64,000 nucleotides of DNA from an uncultured Planctomycetota bacterium (GCA_903892515.1 CAITIS010000075.1:1-64000); one strand, 5' to 3'. Shown: positions 9,557 to 19,114, counted from the first letter of the stretch. The notes: generated from the sequence alone by a model not told the origin. A program made the numbers and translations.

Positions 9557-9802
9557 CTACGCCTTCTTCATGTGTTCCCGGATGTAGTCGATCGCCTGAC
9601 CGACCGTCTGGATCTTCTCGGCCTCTTCGTCTGGGATGCTCAGCTCGAACTCGTCTTCGAACTCCATGACCAGCTCGACGGTGTCCAGCGAATCGGCGTT
9701 AAGATCATTCACGAATGACGTCTCGCGGGTGATCTCGCTCTTGTCAACGCCCATCTGCTCGCTGACAATTTCAATAACCTTCTCTTCGATTTCTTCAGCC
9801 AC
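9557..9802 (-). CDS. acpP: Acyl carrier protein
   Basis: An 81-residue acidic carrier that holds growing acyl chains on a phosphopantetheine arm. The attachment site is Ser38 in the conserved context [12 protein letters not shown]. It lies between fabG and fabF, the standard order in bacterial fab clusters. AGGGAGGACC just upstream of ATG 9802 supplies a strong ribosome site, as expected for this abundant protein. Confidence 0.98.
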   Translation of the reverse strand: MAEEIEEKVIEIVSEQMGVDKSEITRETSFVNDLNADSLDTVELVMEFEDEFELSIPDEEAEKIQTVGQAIDYIREHMKKA

Positions 9803-9944
9803 TAGTCGGTCCTCCCTGAAAAAGGATCAGGATTTCCGCACCTCGGCCAACCCCATCCTCAGGGCCGGTCCTTTTTGGTGCCGCGGTACTATAGCGTTGC
9901 CATCGGGGCCTTGCAACAAAGCTTTGGCCCCACCGAATGCTTTT

Positions 9945-10685
9945 TTACGTATGCAGCCCGCCGTCGACGCTGACCACCTGGCCGGTGATGTAGGCCGACT
10001 CATCGGAAGCCAGGAATTTCACCAGCTTGGCCACGTCCTGCGGCTTGCCCATCCGCTTTAACGGGATGAGTTCCATGGCCATATCTTTGGCCTGCTGCGG
10101 CAGGGCGTCGGTCATTTCCGTGGCGATAAAGCCCGGGGCCACGGCGTTGGCTCGCACGTTCTTGCTGGCCAGTTCCTTGGCCGTGGTCTTGGTCAGGCCG
10201 ATGAGCCCGGCCTTGGAGGCCGAGTAATTCGCCTGGCCGCGATTGCCTTCGATGCCGCTGAAGCTGGCCATATTCACGATAGCGCCCTGGCGGGCCCGAA
10301 GCATGTGCTTGGCGGCCGCCCGAGTGCCGATGAAGGCGCTGGTCAGATTCACCTTGATCACCAGTTCCCAGTCCTTGTCTTCCATCCGCAGCAGCAGGCC
10401 GTCGCGCGTGATGCCGGCGTTGTTGACCAGCACGTCCAGCCGGCCGTACTTTTCCGCCACGCCGTCGATGACGTTGGTGAAGCCTTCCGAATCGGTCACG
10501 TCACACTTGGCGGTGGCCAGCTTGTCGCCCGGATTGCCCAGGGCGGCCGGCAGTTCGGCCAACAGATCCTCTTTCAAGTCCACGGCCACCACGGTCATGC
10601 CCAGGCTCAGCAACTCGCGCACGATCTCACGACCAATGCCGCGGGCTCCGCCTGTCACGATCGCCACTTTCTCGTTATCTGCCAT
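9945..10685 (-). CDS. fabG: 3-oxoacyl-ACP reductase
   Basis: A 246-residue short-chain dehydrogenase that uses NADPH to reduce 3-oxoacyl-ACP. The cofactor motif TGGARGIG lies at residues 10-17, NNAGITRDG near 88-96, and the catalytic Tyr-x3-Lys is in YSASKAG near 155. Length and motifs match FabG, and its place between fabD and acpP removes doubt about which dehydrogenase it is. GGAGCAGCAAGG precedes ATG 10685. The 166-base gap to fabD holds palindromic repeats. Confidence 0.96.
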   Translation of the reverse strand: MADNEKVAIVTGGARGIGREIVRELLSLGMTVVAVDLKEDLLAELPAALGNPGDKLATAKCDVTDSEGFTNVIDGVAEKYGRLDVLVNNAGITRDGLLLRMEDKDWELVIKVNLTSAFIGTRAAAKHMLRARQGAIVNMASFSGIEGNRGQANYSASKAGLIGLTKTTAKELASKNVRANAVAPGFIATEMTDALPQQAKDMAMELIPLKRMGKPQDVAKLVKFLASDESAYITGQVVSVDGGLHT

Positions 10686-10851
10686 CCTTGCTGCTCCTTA
10701 TTAGTTCCAATATCGTGGCACAGCCGCTCTGGGCTGTGATGACGCGTGCAACAAGTTGCACGCCCTACGCAGTTCGTAGCACAGCCGCCCTCGGCTGTGA
10801 AGGCGCTGCCTCGGCTTGCGGTGTGCAAGAAGTTGCACACCCTACATGTTC
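10686..10851. repeat. Palindromic repeats in the fabD-fabG gap
   Basis: This 166-base intercistronic gap is almost filled by two dispersed repeat types. GTGGCACAGCC...GGCTGTG hairpins lie at 10715-10738 and 10776-10799. Copies of CGTGCAACAAGTTGCACGCC and GTGTGCAAGAAGTTGCACAC lie at about 10744-10768 and 10820-10845. They would form hairpins in the fab mRNA. Confidence 0.75.
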
Positions 10852-11913
10852 CTACGCTACCGTGAGTTTTTCCAGCGCTTCGCGGCTATTGACGCTGACG
10901 ACCTCGGCCTTGCGGTCGATCCGCCGCATCAGACCGGCCAGGACTCTGCCTGGGCCGATCTCGCAAAACCGCTGCACGCCCTGCGCGACCATGTATTCCA
11001 CGCACTGCTGCCAGCGGACCGGGTTGGTCAACTGCGCTTGCAGCAGTTGCGAAACCTGATTCGCCGCCGTGTGGCAGCCGCATCCGCAGCCACAATCGCC
11101 ACCGGAGGCAAAGTACGGCTGGGCGGTCACGTTAGACAGCACGCCGACGTCGGATGACGCAAATTCCTGCCCATATTCTGGCCGGGCGGGCGCGGTGCGG
11201 TCAAAGGGGCTGCCCGCGGGCGCCGCCGGCTGGTTCATCTGGACGCTGGCTAAGGCCTTGGCCAGTTCATCGCTGGCTGGCTTCATAATATCGCTGTGGA
11301 ACGCGCCTGCAACCTTCAGCGGGATAGCGCCCGACGCGCCGCATTCCTTGGCCATGGCTTCGGCCCGCTTGCAGGCCTCGATCTGGCCCGACAGCACGAT
11401 CTGGCCGGGGCAGTTGAAATTCGCACAAGTCAGCACCTGGCCTTGGGCGGCTTTTTCGCACAGCTCGCGGGCCTTGGCTTCATCTACGCCCATGACGCTG
11501 ACCATGCCCGACGCCACAGCCGTGGCGGCCGACTGCATGGCGGCGCCGCGACGAGCGACCAGTCGCAGCGCGTCTTCAAAGCTGATGACGCCCGCGGCAT
11601 ACAGTGCGGTGTACTCGCCCAGGCTCAGCCCGGCCATGAACGCCGGTCGGAGTTGTGCGACATTCTCGGGGTCCAGCAGGCTGCTCATGGTCGCCAGCAG
11701 GGCGGCTGAGACGGTGAAGATTGCCGGCTGGCAGATATCGGTTCGGGCCAGTTCTTCCTCGGGGCCCTCGAAACAGAGCTTCTGGAGCGGCAGGCCGGTG
11801 ATGCTCTGGGCTGAGTCGAAGACGACGCGGGCGGCGGCGAAGGCCTCGTACAGGTCGCGGCCCATGCCCACGCTTTGTGCGCCCTGGCCAGGAAAGATGA
11901 ATGCGGTCTTCAC
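10852..11913 (-). CDS. fabD: Malonyl-CoA:ACP transacylase with Cys-rich insertion
   Basis: Loads malonyl groups from CoA onto ACP. The nucleophile is Ser97 in GLSLGEY and the catalytic His205 is in GAFHSDIM; GQGAQSVGMG lies at residues 9-18. At 353 residues it is about 40 longer than usual. The excess is two insertions in the C-terminal half: a Pro/Ala-rich stretch near 227-255 and a short GGDCGCGCGCH segment at 271-281 with four alternating cysteines and a histidine. Neither is part of the known catalytic fold. It lies between fabH and fabG. Confidence 0.95.
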   Translation of the reverse strand: MKTAFIFPGQGAQSVGMGRDLYEAFAAARVVFDSAQSITGLPLQKLCFEGPEEELARTDICQPAIFTVSAALLATMSSLLDPENVAQLRPAFMAGLSLGEYTALYAAGVISFEDALRLVARRGAAMQSAATAVASGMVSVMGVDEAKARELCEKAAQGQVLTCANFNCPGQIVLSGQIEACKRAEAMAKECGASGAIPLKVAGAFHSDIMKPASDELAKALASVQMNQPAAPAGSPFDRTAPARPEYGQEFASSDVGVLSNVTAQPYFASGGDCGCGCGCHTAANQVSQLLQAQLTNPVRWQQCVEYMVAQGVQRFCEIGPGRVLAGLMRRIDRKAEVVSVNSREALEKLTVA

Positions 11914-11938
11914 GCGAAATTGTCTCCAATATCGGTAG

Positions 11939-12066
11939 GGTGGCGCACAGCTTTGGGTGGCATGGTCAGTCGCGTTGTCTTGCGATGACCATGTCTACAT
12001 CCTGAACATTGCTTGGATCGAACATGGTCACCGCCCAGACGGCGGCGGGTGACTACGCCACCCAGA
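11939..12066. repeat. GGTCAC/GTGACC palindromes in the fabH-fabD gap
   Basis: Two divergent copies of a dispersed element. The first is GGTGGCATGGTCA...TGACCATG at 11957-11993. The second is CATGGTCACCGCC...GGCGGGTGACTACGCCACCC at 12023-12064. Relatives occur at about 20123, 26105, 27685, 28829 and 45261, always outside genes. Confidence 0.65.
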
Positions 12067-12078
12067 ATCGCAGCCAAA

Positions 12079-13071
12079 CTAAACCTTGATTACGGCCCCG
12101 GCCCAGGTCAGCCCAGCGCCAAAGGCGGCCAGCAACACTGTCGAACCGGGCTTCATCCGCCCGAGCCGCTGCGCCTCTTCCAACGCGATGGGAATCGACG
12201 CGGCCGAGGTGTTGCCGAATCTATCGATGTTTACGTAAACCTTGTCGATCGGGAACTTCAGCTTCGACGTGGCCGATTCGATGATGCGGATGTTCACCTG
12301 ATGGGGGACCACCAGATCCACGTCTTCCACGCTCAGGCCACAGGCGTTCATGCAGTCTTCCATCAGCCACTGCATCTTCTCGATGGCGAACTTGTACACT
12401 TCGCGTCCGCGCATTTTCAGAAAGTGCATCTTCTGATCGACCGTCTCGTGCGACGCCGGCAGCCGCGAGCCGCCGGCCGGGGTGATGATGTAATCAAAGC
12501 CATCGCCGTCGGCCTTGAGCACCGTGTACTGGATGCCCTTGTTGGCCTCTTCGGTGGGCTGAAGCAGGACCGCGCCGGCGCCGTCGCCGAAGATGATGCA
12601 GCTGCCGCGGTCGGTGTAATCGGTAAAGCGGCTGAGCGTCTCGGTGCCGATGACCAGGCACTTTTTGAACTGGCCCGACTCGATCAGGCCGCGAGCGACG
12701 GATAGCGAATATACGAATCCGCTGCACGCTGCCGACAGGTCGAACGCCGCCGCGGGCTTGCAGCCCAAATCCCGCTGCACGAAGCAAGCGGTGGAAGGGC
12801 AGATCGTCTCGGGCGTGATGGAGGCGCAGATGACAAGATCGACTTCTTTGGGGTCAACGCCGGCGTTGGCGCAGGCCCTCTTGCCGGCCTCGGCGGCCAT
12901 GGTGGCGCTGCTTTCGCCCACTGCGGCCACGCGGCGCTCACGAATGCCGGTGCGCTGCACGATCCACTCGTCGTTGGTGTCTACCAATCGCTCCAAATCG
13001 GCATTAGAAAGAATCTTGGTCGGCAGGTATGAGCCGAAGCCGGTAATGGCCGCCCGAACTGATTTAAGCAT
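12079..13071 (-). CDS. fabH: 3-oxoacyl-ACP synthase III (KAS III)
   Basis: Starts fatty-acid synthesis by condensing an acyl-CoA primer with malonyl-ACP. The 330-residue protein carries the family triad Cys116 (LSAACSGFVYS), His257 (VPHQVNIRI) and Asn287 (DRFGNTSAAS). It overlaps the end of plsX by 8 bases, so the two are translationally coupled. The 165-base gap to fabD is filled by repeats. Confidence 0.97.
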   Translation of the reverse strand: MLKSVRAAITGFGSYLPTKILSNADLERLVDTNDEWIVQRTGIRERRVAAVGESSATMAAEAGKRACANAGVDPKEVDLVICASITPETICPSTACFVQRDLGCKPAAAFDLSAACSGFVYSLSVARGLIESGQFKKCLVIGTETLSRFTDYTDRGSCIIFGDGAGAVLLQPTEEANKGIQYTVLKADGDGFDYIITPAGGSRLPASHETVDQKMHFLKMRGREVYKFAIEKMQWLMEDCMNACGLSVEDVDLVVPHQVNIRIIESATSKLKFPIDKVYVNIDRFGNTSAASIPIALEEAQRLGRMKPGSTVLLAAFGAGLTWAGAVIKV

Positions 13072-14074
13072 GAAGCGATCCCTGCCACTGTTGAATGCGA
13101 TCTATGATGCGGTCGTTGATCTTGGCGTTGACCGACTCCCTGGCCACGCGGATGGCGTTGACGATGGCCCGATGCGAACTGGCGCCGTGGCAAATGATGC
13201 AGATGCCGTTGACGCCCAGCAGCGGGGCTCCGCCGTATTCGTTGAAGTCGAAACGCTCTTTGACGCTCTTGATGGCCGACTGAAACTCGGCGGTCAAGTC
13301 GGGGCGAGTGCGGGCCATCTCCTGGAACATGCTCTTGAAGAGCCCCTCGGCCAGGCCTTCCATGAGCTTAAGGCACACATTGCCCACGAAGCCTTCGCAC
13401 ACGACCACGTCGCAGGTGCCGCGAAAGATGTCGCGTCCCTCGACGTTGCCGATGAAGCGAATGGACGTGTCGCCCTTCATGAGTTCGCGCGTTTCCTTGA
13501 CCAGCGTGTTGCCCTTGGCGTCTTCTTCGCCGATGGACAGCAGGCCCACGCGGGCATGATCCTTGCCGCAGATGCAGCGCAGGTACTCGCTGGACATGAT
13601 GGCGTACTGGTGCAGGTGCTGCGGGCGGCAGTTCACGTTCGCCCCGACGTCGCACAGCACCACCGGCCCGTGGAAGGTCGGAATGATGATGGCGATGCCC
13701 GGCCGGTGCACGCCGTGCAGGCGGCGCAGGCGCATCTGGCAGGCGGCCACGCACGCGCCGGTATTTCCGGCCGATACGATGGCGTCTACCTTACCCGTCG
13801 CGGCCAGTTCGGCCATGCGGGCGAGAGAACTGTTGGGCTTCTGGCGCAGAGCTTCGACGGGCGCTTCGTCCATGCCCACAACGTCTGGCGCATGCTCGAT
13901 CTCGATGAAGCTTTCCCAGCCTTCGTGCCCGCTGAGGTGCTGGCGGAGGATGGCTTCATCGCCGATCAGGACGATCTTGTCGTCTTTACCAAGCTGCTCT
14001 TTCGCCGCCAAAACTCCTTTGACGGGCTCGGCGGGCGCGTAATCGCCGCCCATAGCATCAACGGCTACGCGCAT
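13064..14074 (-). CDS. plsX: Phosphate acyltransferase PlsX
   Basis: Makes acyl-phosphate from acyl-ACP for phospholipid synthesis at the inner membrane. The 336-residue protein begins MRVAVDAMGGDYAP, the signature PlsX N-terminus, and contains the conserved SAGNTGA segment near residue 100. It starts 3 bases after the rpmF stop and overlaps fabH, giving the classic rpmF-plsX-fabH order. Confidence 0.97.
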   Translation of the reverse strand: MRVAVDAMGGDYAPAEPVKGVLAAKEQLGKDDKIVLIGDEAILRQHLSGHEGWESFIEIEHAPDVVGMDEAPVEALRQKPNSSLARMAELAATGKVDAIVSAGNTGACVAACQMRLRRLHGVHRPGIAIIIPTFHGPVVLCDVGANVNCRPQHLHQYAIMSSEYLRCICGKDHARVGLLSIGEEDAKGNTLVKETRELMKGDTSIRFIGNVEGRDIFRGTCDVVVCEGFVGNVCLKLMEGLAEGLFKSMFQEMARTRPDLTAEFQSAIKSVKERFDFNEYGGAPLLGVNGICIICHGASSHRAIVNAIRVARESVNAKINDRIIDRIQQWQGSLHA

Positions 14075-14077
14075 GCA

Positions 14078-14260
14078 CTATTCCTCTTTTCCTGTCTTAA
14101 GGCTCAGGCCGGCTCGGACATAACCGCAGTTGTCACAAGCAGCGTGAGGCAGCTTGGGCGAATTGCACTTGGGGCAATCGACCACGTTGGCAGCGGCCTT
14201 GGCATGATGCGCCCGACGCTGACGCGTCCGGCTCCGCGTGGATTTCTGTGATGGTTGCAT
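14078..14260 (-). CDS. rpmF: 50S ribosomal protein L32
   Basis: A 60-residue basic ribosomal protein. It has a zinc ribbon of two CxxC-type pairs (CPKCNSPKLPHAACDNCGYV, residues ~30-49). ATG 14260 gives MQPSQKSTRSRTRQRRAHH, which matches the family start, and AATCAGG lies just upstream. A longer frame back to 14323 is not expected. It is the first gene of the fab operon. Confidence 0.95.
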   Translation of the reverse strand: MQPSQKSTRSRTRQRRAHHAKAAANVVDCPKCNSPKLPHAACDNCGYVRAGLSLKTGKEE

Positions 14261-14352
14261 CCTGATTAACCTCTTTCTCGGTGCACAATTAAAACGAATC
14301 CGCGATTCCCGCGGATGACTCAAGTAGCCCTAAAGTAGTAATTTAAGGCAAG

Positions 14353-14381
14353 AGGCTACCGGCGGCCTGAGGCCTTGTCAA
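14353..14381 (-). promoter_or_regulatory. Candidate promoter for rpmF-plsX-fab operon
   Basis: On the minus strand TTGACA (14381-14376) and TAGCCT (14358-14353) are separated by 17 bases, about 95 bases before the rpmF start. The -35 is perfect and the -10 is weak. A perfect TATAAT at 14452-14447, without a good -35, is a second candidate further upstream. Confidence 0.4.
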
Positions 14382-14505
14382 AGGAAAAAGCCCGCCGCTA
14401 AACCTATGCCTCTCTAATGCGTACCGTCAAACGTCCCGGTCGAGAGATTATACCGCTGGCTCGTGTGGAACGGACGGGGTTTCTCAATATCTGTTGTGAT
14501 CCGCT

Positions 14506-14976
14506 TCACGCATGCCGACTGGCGCAGATGGCGATGGCCAGGGCGTCGGCCACGTCGGGCGGCTGGGGCATTTGCTCCAGCCGGCACAGCGCCTGAATGG
14601 CCAGCTGCACCTGGAGCTTGGCGGCGTGGCCGTTGCCGGTGATGGCTCGCTTGACCATGGTGGCAGGCATGTCCCGGACGCCCACGCCCGCCTGGCCACA
14701 GGCGCACAGGATCGTGCCGCGGGCATGGCCCATGAGGATGGCCGTCCGCGGGTGAGCGTAGTGGGAATACAGCTTCTCGACGGCCGCCAGATCGGGCTTG
14801 ATCTCCGCCAGCAGCCCGGCCAGTTCCTGATGCAGTTTGGCCAAGCGGTCGGCCATCTTCGCCCGCACGCTGGTGCGAATGACGCCGGCCTCCAGGATGA
14901 CGATCTCCCGGCCAGTGGTTTCGATGGCCCCATAGCCGGTGATCTCAAGCCCAGGATCAATGCCCAGAATAATCAT
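14506..14976 (-). CDS. ruvC: Crossover junction endodeoxyribonuclease RuvC
   Basis: Resolves Holliday junctions during recombination together with RuvAB. The 156-residue protein starts at ATG 14976 (MIILGIDPGLEITGYG). Four acidic metal-binding residues expected of the family are visible: Asp7, Glu67 (AAVEKLY), Asp141 and Asp144 (PDVADALA). The frame continues upstream to 15201 but those residues overlap cysS and are not RuvC-like. It lies 19 bases after cysS on the same strand. No ruvA or ruvB is nearby. Confidence 0.95.
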   Translation of the reverse strand: MIILGIDPGLEITGYGAIETTGREIVILEAGVIRTSVRAKMADRLAKLHQELAGLLAEIKPDLAAVEKLYSHYAHPRTAILMGHARGTILCACGQAGVGVRDMPATMVKRAITGNGHAAKLQVQLAIQALCRLEQMPQPPDVADALAIAICASRHA

Positions 14977-14995
14977 GAGTGGGTGACCAGACTGG

Positions 14996-16405
<1,410 letters not shown>

Positions 16406-16426
16406 GTTGTCGTTGCCTAGTTTGTG

Positions 16427-16530
16427 CCGCCCCTTCGGGGCTCTACTATCTGTCGGCTCGTTCCGGGGGCTCACGCCCCCGGCTACAATCGTTCCGGCCC
16501 TTCGGGCCTGCGCCGGGTGGGCACTTGACG
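16427..16530. repeat. GC hairpin repeats between ispF and cysS
   Basis: Three short hairpins, GCCCCTTCGGGGC, CCGGGGGCTCACGCCCCCGG and GGCCCTTCGGGCC, lie in a row at about 16429-16512. They resemble intergenic repeats common in planctomycete genomes. Confidence 0.55.
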
Positions 16531-16575
16531 GTCAGTCTTCTCGCCTGTTCACCTGTTCTGCTGCTCGCCTGCTCT

Positions 16576-16627
16576 GTAGTCCTTCAACCGCGATTTTGCA
16601 GTCACAAAATCACAGTTGAAGGACTAC
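16576..16627. repeat. 52-bp interrupted palindrome overlapping the ispF stop codon
   Basis: GTAGTCCTTCAAC (16576-16588) pairs perfectly with 16615-16627, and inside it GATTTTG (16592-16598) pairs with CAAAATC (16605-16611). The outer arm touches the ispF stop codon at 16627-16629, so the RNA would fold immediately after ispF. There is no T-run, so it may be an mRNA 3' stabiliser or a protein-binding palindrome rather than a simple terminator. Confidence 0.6.
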
Positions 16628-17109
16628 TACTCCTCGGCCTCGTCCAGAATCACGACGGCATAGGCGGCGACGCCTTCGCCGTTGCCGCAGAAGCCCATGC
16701 CCTCAGCCGTCTTGGCCTTGACCGAGACGGCCGACATGTCCAAGCCCAGCACGTCGGCGATCTTCTCGCGCATCGCCAGCTTGTGCGGGCCCAGCTTGGG
16801 CTTCTCGCAGATGATGGTTATGTCGCAATTGCCCACCATCCAGCCCACCTGCAAGAGCATGCCCATGGCCTCAGCCAGCAGGGCGGTGCTGTCGGCGTCC
16901 TTCCACTTCGGATCGGTATCGGGGAAGACCTCGCCGATGTCGCCCAAGCCCGACGCCCCGAGCATCGCGTCGATCAACGCGTGAATCGGCGCATCGGCGT
17001 CGCTGTGGCCGTCCAGCCCTTTGCCAAAGGGAACTTTCACGCCGCAAAGCTTCAGCGGCCGACCTTCGGCAAACCGGTGAGAATCGAAACCCATGCCTAC
17101 TCGGTTCAT
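16627..17109 (-). CDS. ispF: 2-C-methyl-D-erythritol 2,4-cyclodiphosphate synthase
   Basis: Non-mevalonate isoprenoid pathway enzyme that cyclises CDP-methylerythritol 2-phosphate with release of CMP. The 160-residue protein shows the metal-binding Asp9 and His11 (GFDSHRF), the third ligand His in GLDGHSDADAPIHALIDA, and the usual length of about 160. No ispD is adjacent. It is followed on the same strand by cysS after a repeat-filled gap. Confidence 0.97.
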   Translation of the reverse strand: MNRVGMGFDSHRFAEGRPLKLCGVKVPFGKGLDGHSDADAPIHALIDAMLGASGLGDIGEVFPDTDPKWKDADSTALLAEAMGMLLQVGWMVGNCDITIICEKPKLGPHKLAMREKIADVLGLDMSAVSVKAKTAEGMGFCGNGEGVAAYAVVILDEAEE

Positions 17110-17593
17110 GGCCGGCAGGATAAGCGATTCTCACCCGATTTGCGATAGCCTGCTCGGGTTTTGGCCACACGGGGGCAGGCAATCAGTTGACCATTGAATA
17201 CGCTGATCAGTTCATCTGATCGGCTCGACCACTCATCTGTCGATTCAGGCTTGTGCATGATTAGACATTAGTGATGACTCATCAGACCGCGTGGCTATGC
17301 AGCCCGAGGGGCTGAGAGACTACAGCCTGGGGCAACGCCCCAGGTAAAGATGCGCCACCCAGCCAAGCCGTGCAAGGGCGTGAGAGGCAAAGCCCTGTCC
17401 CGCCCTTGCAGGGCTTGGCCCAGGAGGTCATCGTCACCCAGGGCGGCGCTTCGCTCTGCCCTGGGCTGTACTCCTTCAAGCCCTTCGGGCTTAAGCAATG
17501 CGAATTGAATCGCTCTATGCAAAAGCCTGTCGGTTCACTGATCACCTGATCCACTGATTCACGGATTAGCTGACTTGGCTGATCAACTCTGTA
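17110..17593. repeat. Repeat-rich intergenic region with a hairpin cassette
   Basis: About 480 bases without a gene. A run of hairpins fills about 17298-17493: CCTGGGGCAACGCCCCAGG, CGCCCTTGCAGGGC, CCCAGGGC...GCCCTGGG and AAGCCCTTCGGGCTT. The spacing resembles a repeat cassette found in planctomycete and Bacteroidetes genomes. Flanking sequence on both sides is rich in short TGATCAG / CTGATC-type words. Confidence 0.5.
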
Positions 17594-18613
17594 TCACATC
17601 TCCCTGCCGACGGCGTTGGCGATGCGTCCGAGCACGGCCATTATGTCCACCAGGGCTTGGGGCGTAATGGATTGCGCGCCGTCGGAGAGGGCGTGCTCGG
17701 GGTCGGGGTGTACTTCCAGCAGCAGGCCGTCGCAGCCACAGGCCACCGAGGCTTGACACATGGGCGGCACGAGGTGGGCATGGCCGGTGCCGTGCGAGGG
17801 ATCGACCATCACGGGCAGGTGGGTCCGCTCACGGAGTTCGGGCACGACCGCCAGCGGCAGCGTGTTGCGGACGTAGTCCTCGTACGTGCGGATGCCACGC
17901 TCGCACAGGATGATGTTGGGGTTGCCGGCGTTGATGATGTACTCGGCCGCCAGCAGCCACTCTTCCAGCTTGGCCGAGGGGCCGCGCTTGAGCAGAACGG
18001 GTTTGGGCTGCCGACCGGCCGCTTCGAGCAGAGGGTAGTTCTGCATGTTCCTGGCGCCGATCTGCACCACGTCGCAGCTCTGGCTGACGTGCGTCAACTC
18101 TTCCACGCCGATGGCCTCGGTGACGATGGCCAGGCCCGTCAGGTCGCGGGCTTCCTCGCAGATGCGCAGGCCTTCTTCGCGCAGCCCTTGGAAGCTGTAC
18201 GGGCTGGTGCGGGGCTTGTACGCGCCGCCGCGCAGGCCGATAGCGCCGGCCTTGGCGCACGCCTCGGCTGTGCGGAGGAGTTGGTCGCGGCTCTCGATGG
18301 AGCACGGCCCGGCCACGATGCCGATCTTCTTACCGCCAACGGGGAACTTCTTGGGCCCGATGCAGACCTCGGTGCGGGTGTTTTTGACCTCGGTGGAGGC
18401 CATCTTGTATGGGGCAAGGATCGGCACGACCTGCTCGACCATGGTGGCGTTCTCGATGGCGCCCTTATCGACGGCCCGCTTGTCGCCGATGCAGGCGATG
18501 ACGGTACGGTCGGTGCCGCGGATGACGTGGTCCTTCAGACCGAAATCACGCACGAGATCGACGACGTGCTGGACCTGTTCACTGGTAGCGCCGGGCTTCA
18601 TTACAACAATCAT
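17594..18613 (-). CDS. aroF: 3-deoxy-7-phosphoheptulonate (DAHP) synthase
   Basis: Catalyses the first step of aromatic amino-acid synthesis, joining phosphoenolpyruvate and erythrose-4-phosphate. The 339-residue protein has the ferredoxin-like N-terminal regulatory domain (MIVVMKPGATSEQVQ, residues 1-70). The type I beta DAHP synthase barrel follows, with VAGPCSIES near residue 100, LRGGAYKPRTSPYSFQG near 135 and DPSHGTGH near 270. The SD-like GGAG lies just before ATG 18613. Upstream is a ~245-base leader with a promoter, a Trp-rich short ORF and a possible attenuator hairpin. Confidence 0.95.
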   Translation of the reverse strand: MIVVMKPGATSEQVQHVVDLVRDFGLKDHVIRGTDRTVIACIGDKRAVDKGAIENATMVEQVVPILAPYKMASTEVKNTRTEVCIGPKKFPVGGKKIGIVAGPCSIESRDQLLRTAEACAKAGAIGLRGGAYKPRTSPYSFQGLREEGLRICEEARDLTGLAIVTEAIGVEELTHVSQSCDVVQIGARNMQNYPLLEAAGRQPKPVLLKRGPSAKLEEWLLAAEYIINAGNPNIILCERGIRTYEDYVRNTLPLAVVPELRERTHLPVMVDPSHGTGHAHLVPPMCQASVACGCDGLLLEVHPDPEHALSDGAQSITPQALVDIMAVLGRIANAVGREM

Positions 18614-18654
18614 GGACTGACTCCTGGGTAGACTTTGGGTTTAACGGATCGGGG

Positions 18655-18675
18655 AAAACCACGCAGCGGCCGTGG
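18655..18675 (-). terminator. Candidate attenuator hairpin in the aroF leader
   Basis: Reading the minus strand, CCACG (18675-18671) and CGTGG (18663-18659) form a 5-bp stem with a 7-base loop followed by TTTT (18658-18655). The 5' arm can instead pair with CGTGG at 18714-18710, inside the Trp codons of the leader ORF, giving mutually exclusive folds. The stem is short, so this is tentative. Confidence 0.35.
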
Positions 18676-18691
18676 CGGCAAGGCGTTAGCC

Positions 18692-18829
18692 TTACCAGCG
18701 ACGCCAGGACCACGCGGAATCGCGGCACGAAACGCGGGCGGGGGCAAACAGACTGGGCGCAACCCAGAGCTGGATCAGCTCAAGGTACGCCCATGCACGC
18801 TCCTGAATGTTTGCCAAACGTTTCGTCAT
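18692..18829 (-). CDS. Candidate Trp-rich leader peptide upstream of aroF
   Basis: A 45-residue ORF (start ATG 18829, stop 18692) with five tryptophans, in the contexts ERAWAYL, LIQLWVAP and SAWSWRRW at its very end. It begins about 32 bases after the -10 box of a good promoter and ends about 80 bases before aroF. Trp-rich leader peptides control amino-acid genes by ribosome-mediated attenuation, and DAHP synthase is a logical target. The ribosome site is poor and the frame stays open upstream, so a chance ORF is possible. Confidence 0.35.
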   Translation of the reverse strand: MTKRLANIQERAWAYLELIQLWVAPSLFAPARVSCRDSAWSWRRW

Positions 18830-18860
18830 AGCAGCTGCCGTTTGCTCGGCAGATGCGGTC

Positions 18861-18888
18861 ATTATACCGTGAGCTGCGCCATTGCCAA
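18861..18888 (-). promoter_or_regulatory. Promoter for aroF
   Basis: On the minus strand TTGGCA (18888-18883) and a perfect TATAAT (18866-18861) are separated by 16 bases. Transcription from here would produce a leader of about 240 bases before aroF. Confidence 0.55.
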
Positions 18889-19114
18889 GGCGAATTCGCT
18901 TTGAACAGATAGGGAACTCGCGAATCGGCGGCGCCGCCGAGCTATCATTCGTCAATCGGCGCGGAACTCGCGGAACGGCGGGCGTCAGCATTCTTGAGAT
19001 TATCACTTGAAATGCGGCCAACCCGATGTAGGGTTACGCGTTCGTGACGGGATTCTGCATAGCAATGACGCACAAAGGCATGACGCAAAACAGCATGACG
19101 CAGAAAGGCATAGC
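18889..19114. other. Intergenic region with CATGACGCA repeats
   Basis: Divergent spacer between the aroF promoter and the isomerase-like gene. The last 50 bases carry four degenerate tandem units of the type GCATGACGCAAAA (19062-19113), ending in AGAAAGGCATAGC, which supplies the ribosome site for the downstream gene. No gene is visible. Confidence 0.5.

Noticed and set aside
12644-14251. 535-residue open frame on the plus strand opposite fabH/plsX
   Set aside because: Antisense to two certain genes, low-complexity Ala/Val/Asp composition, no family resemblance.
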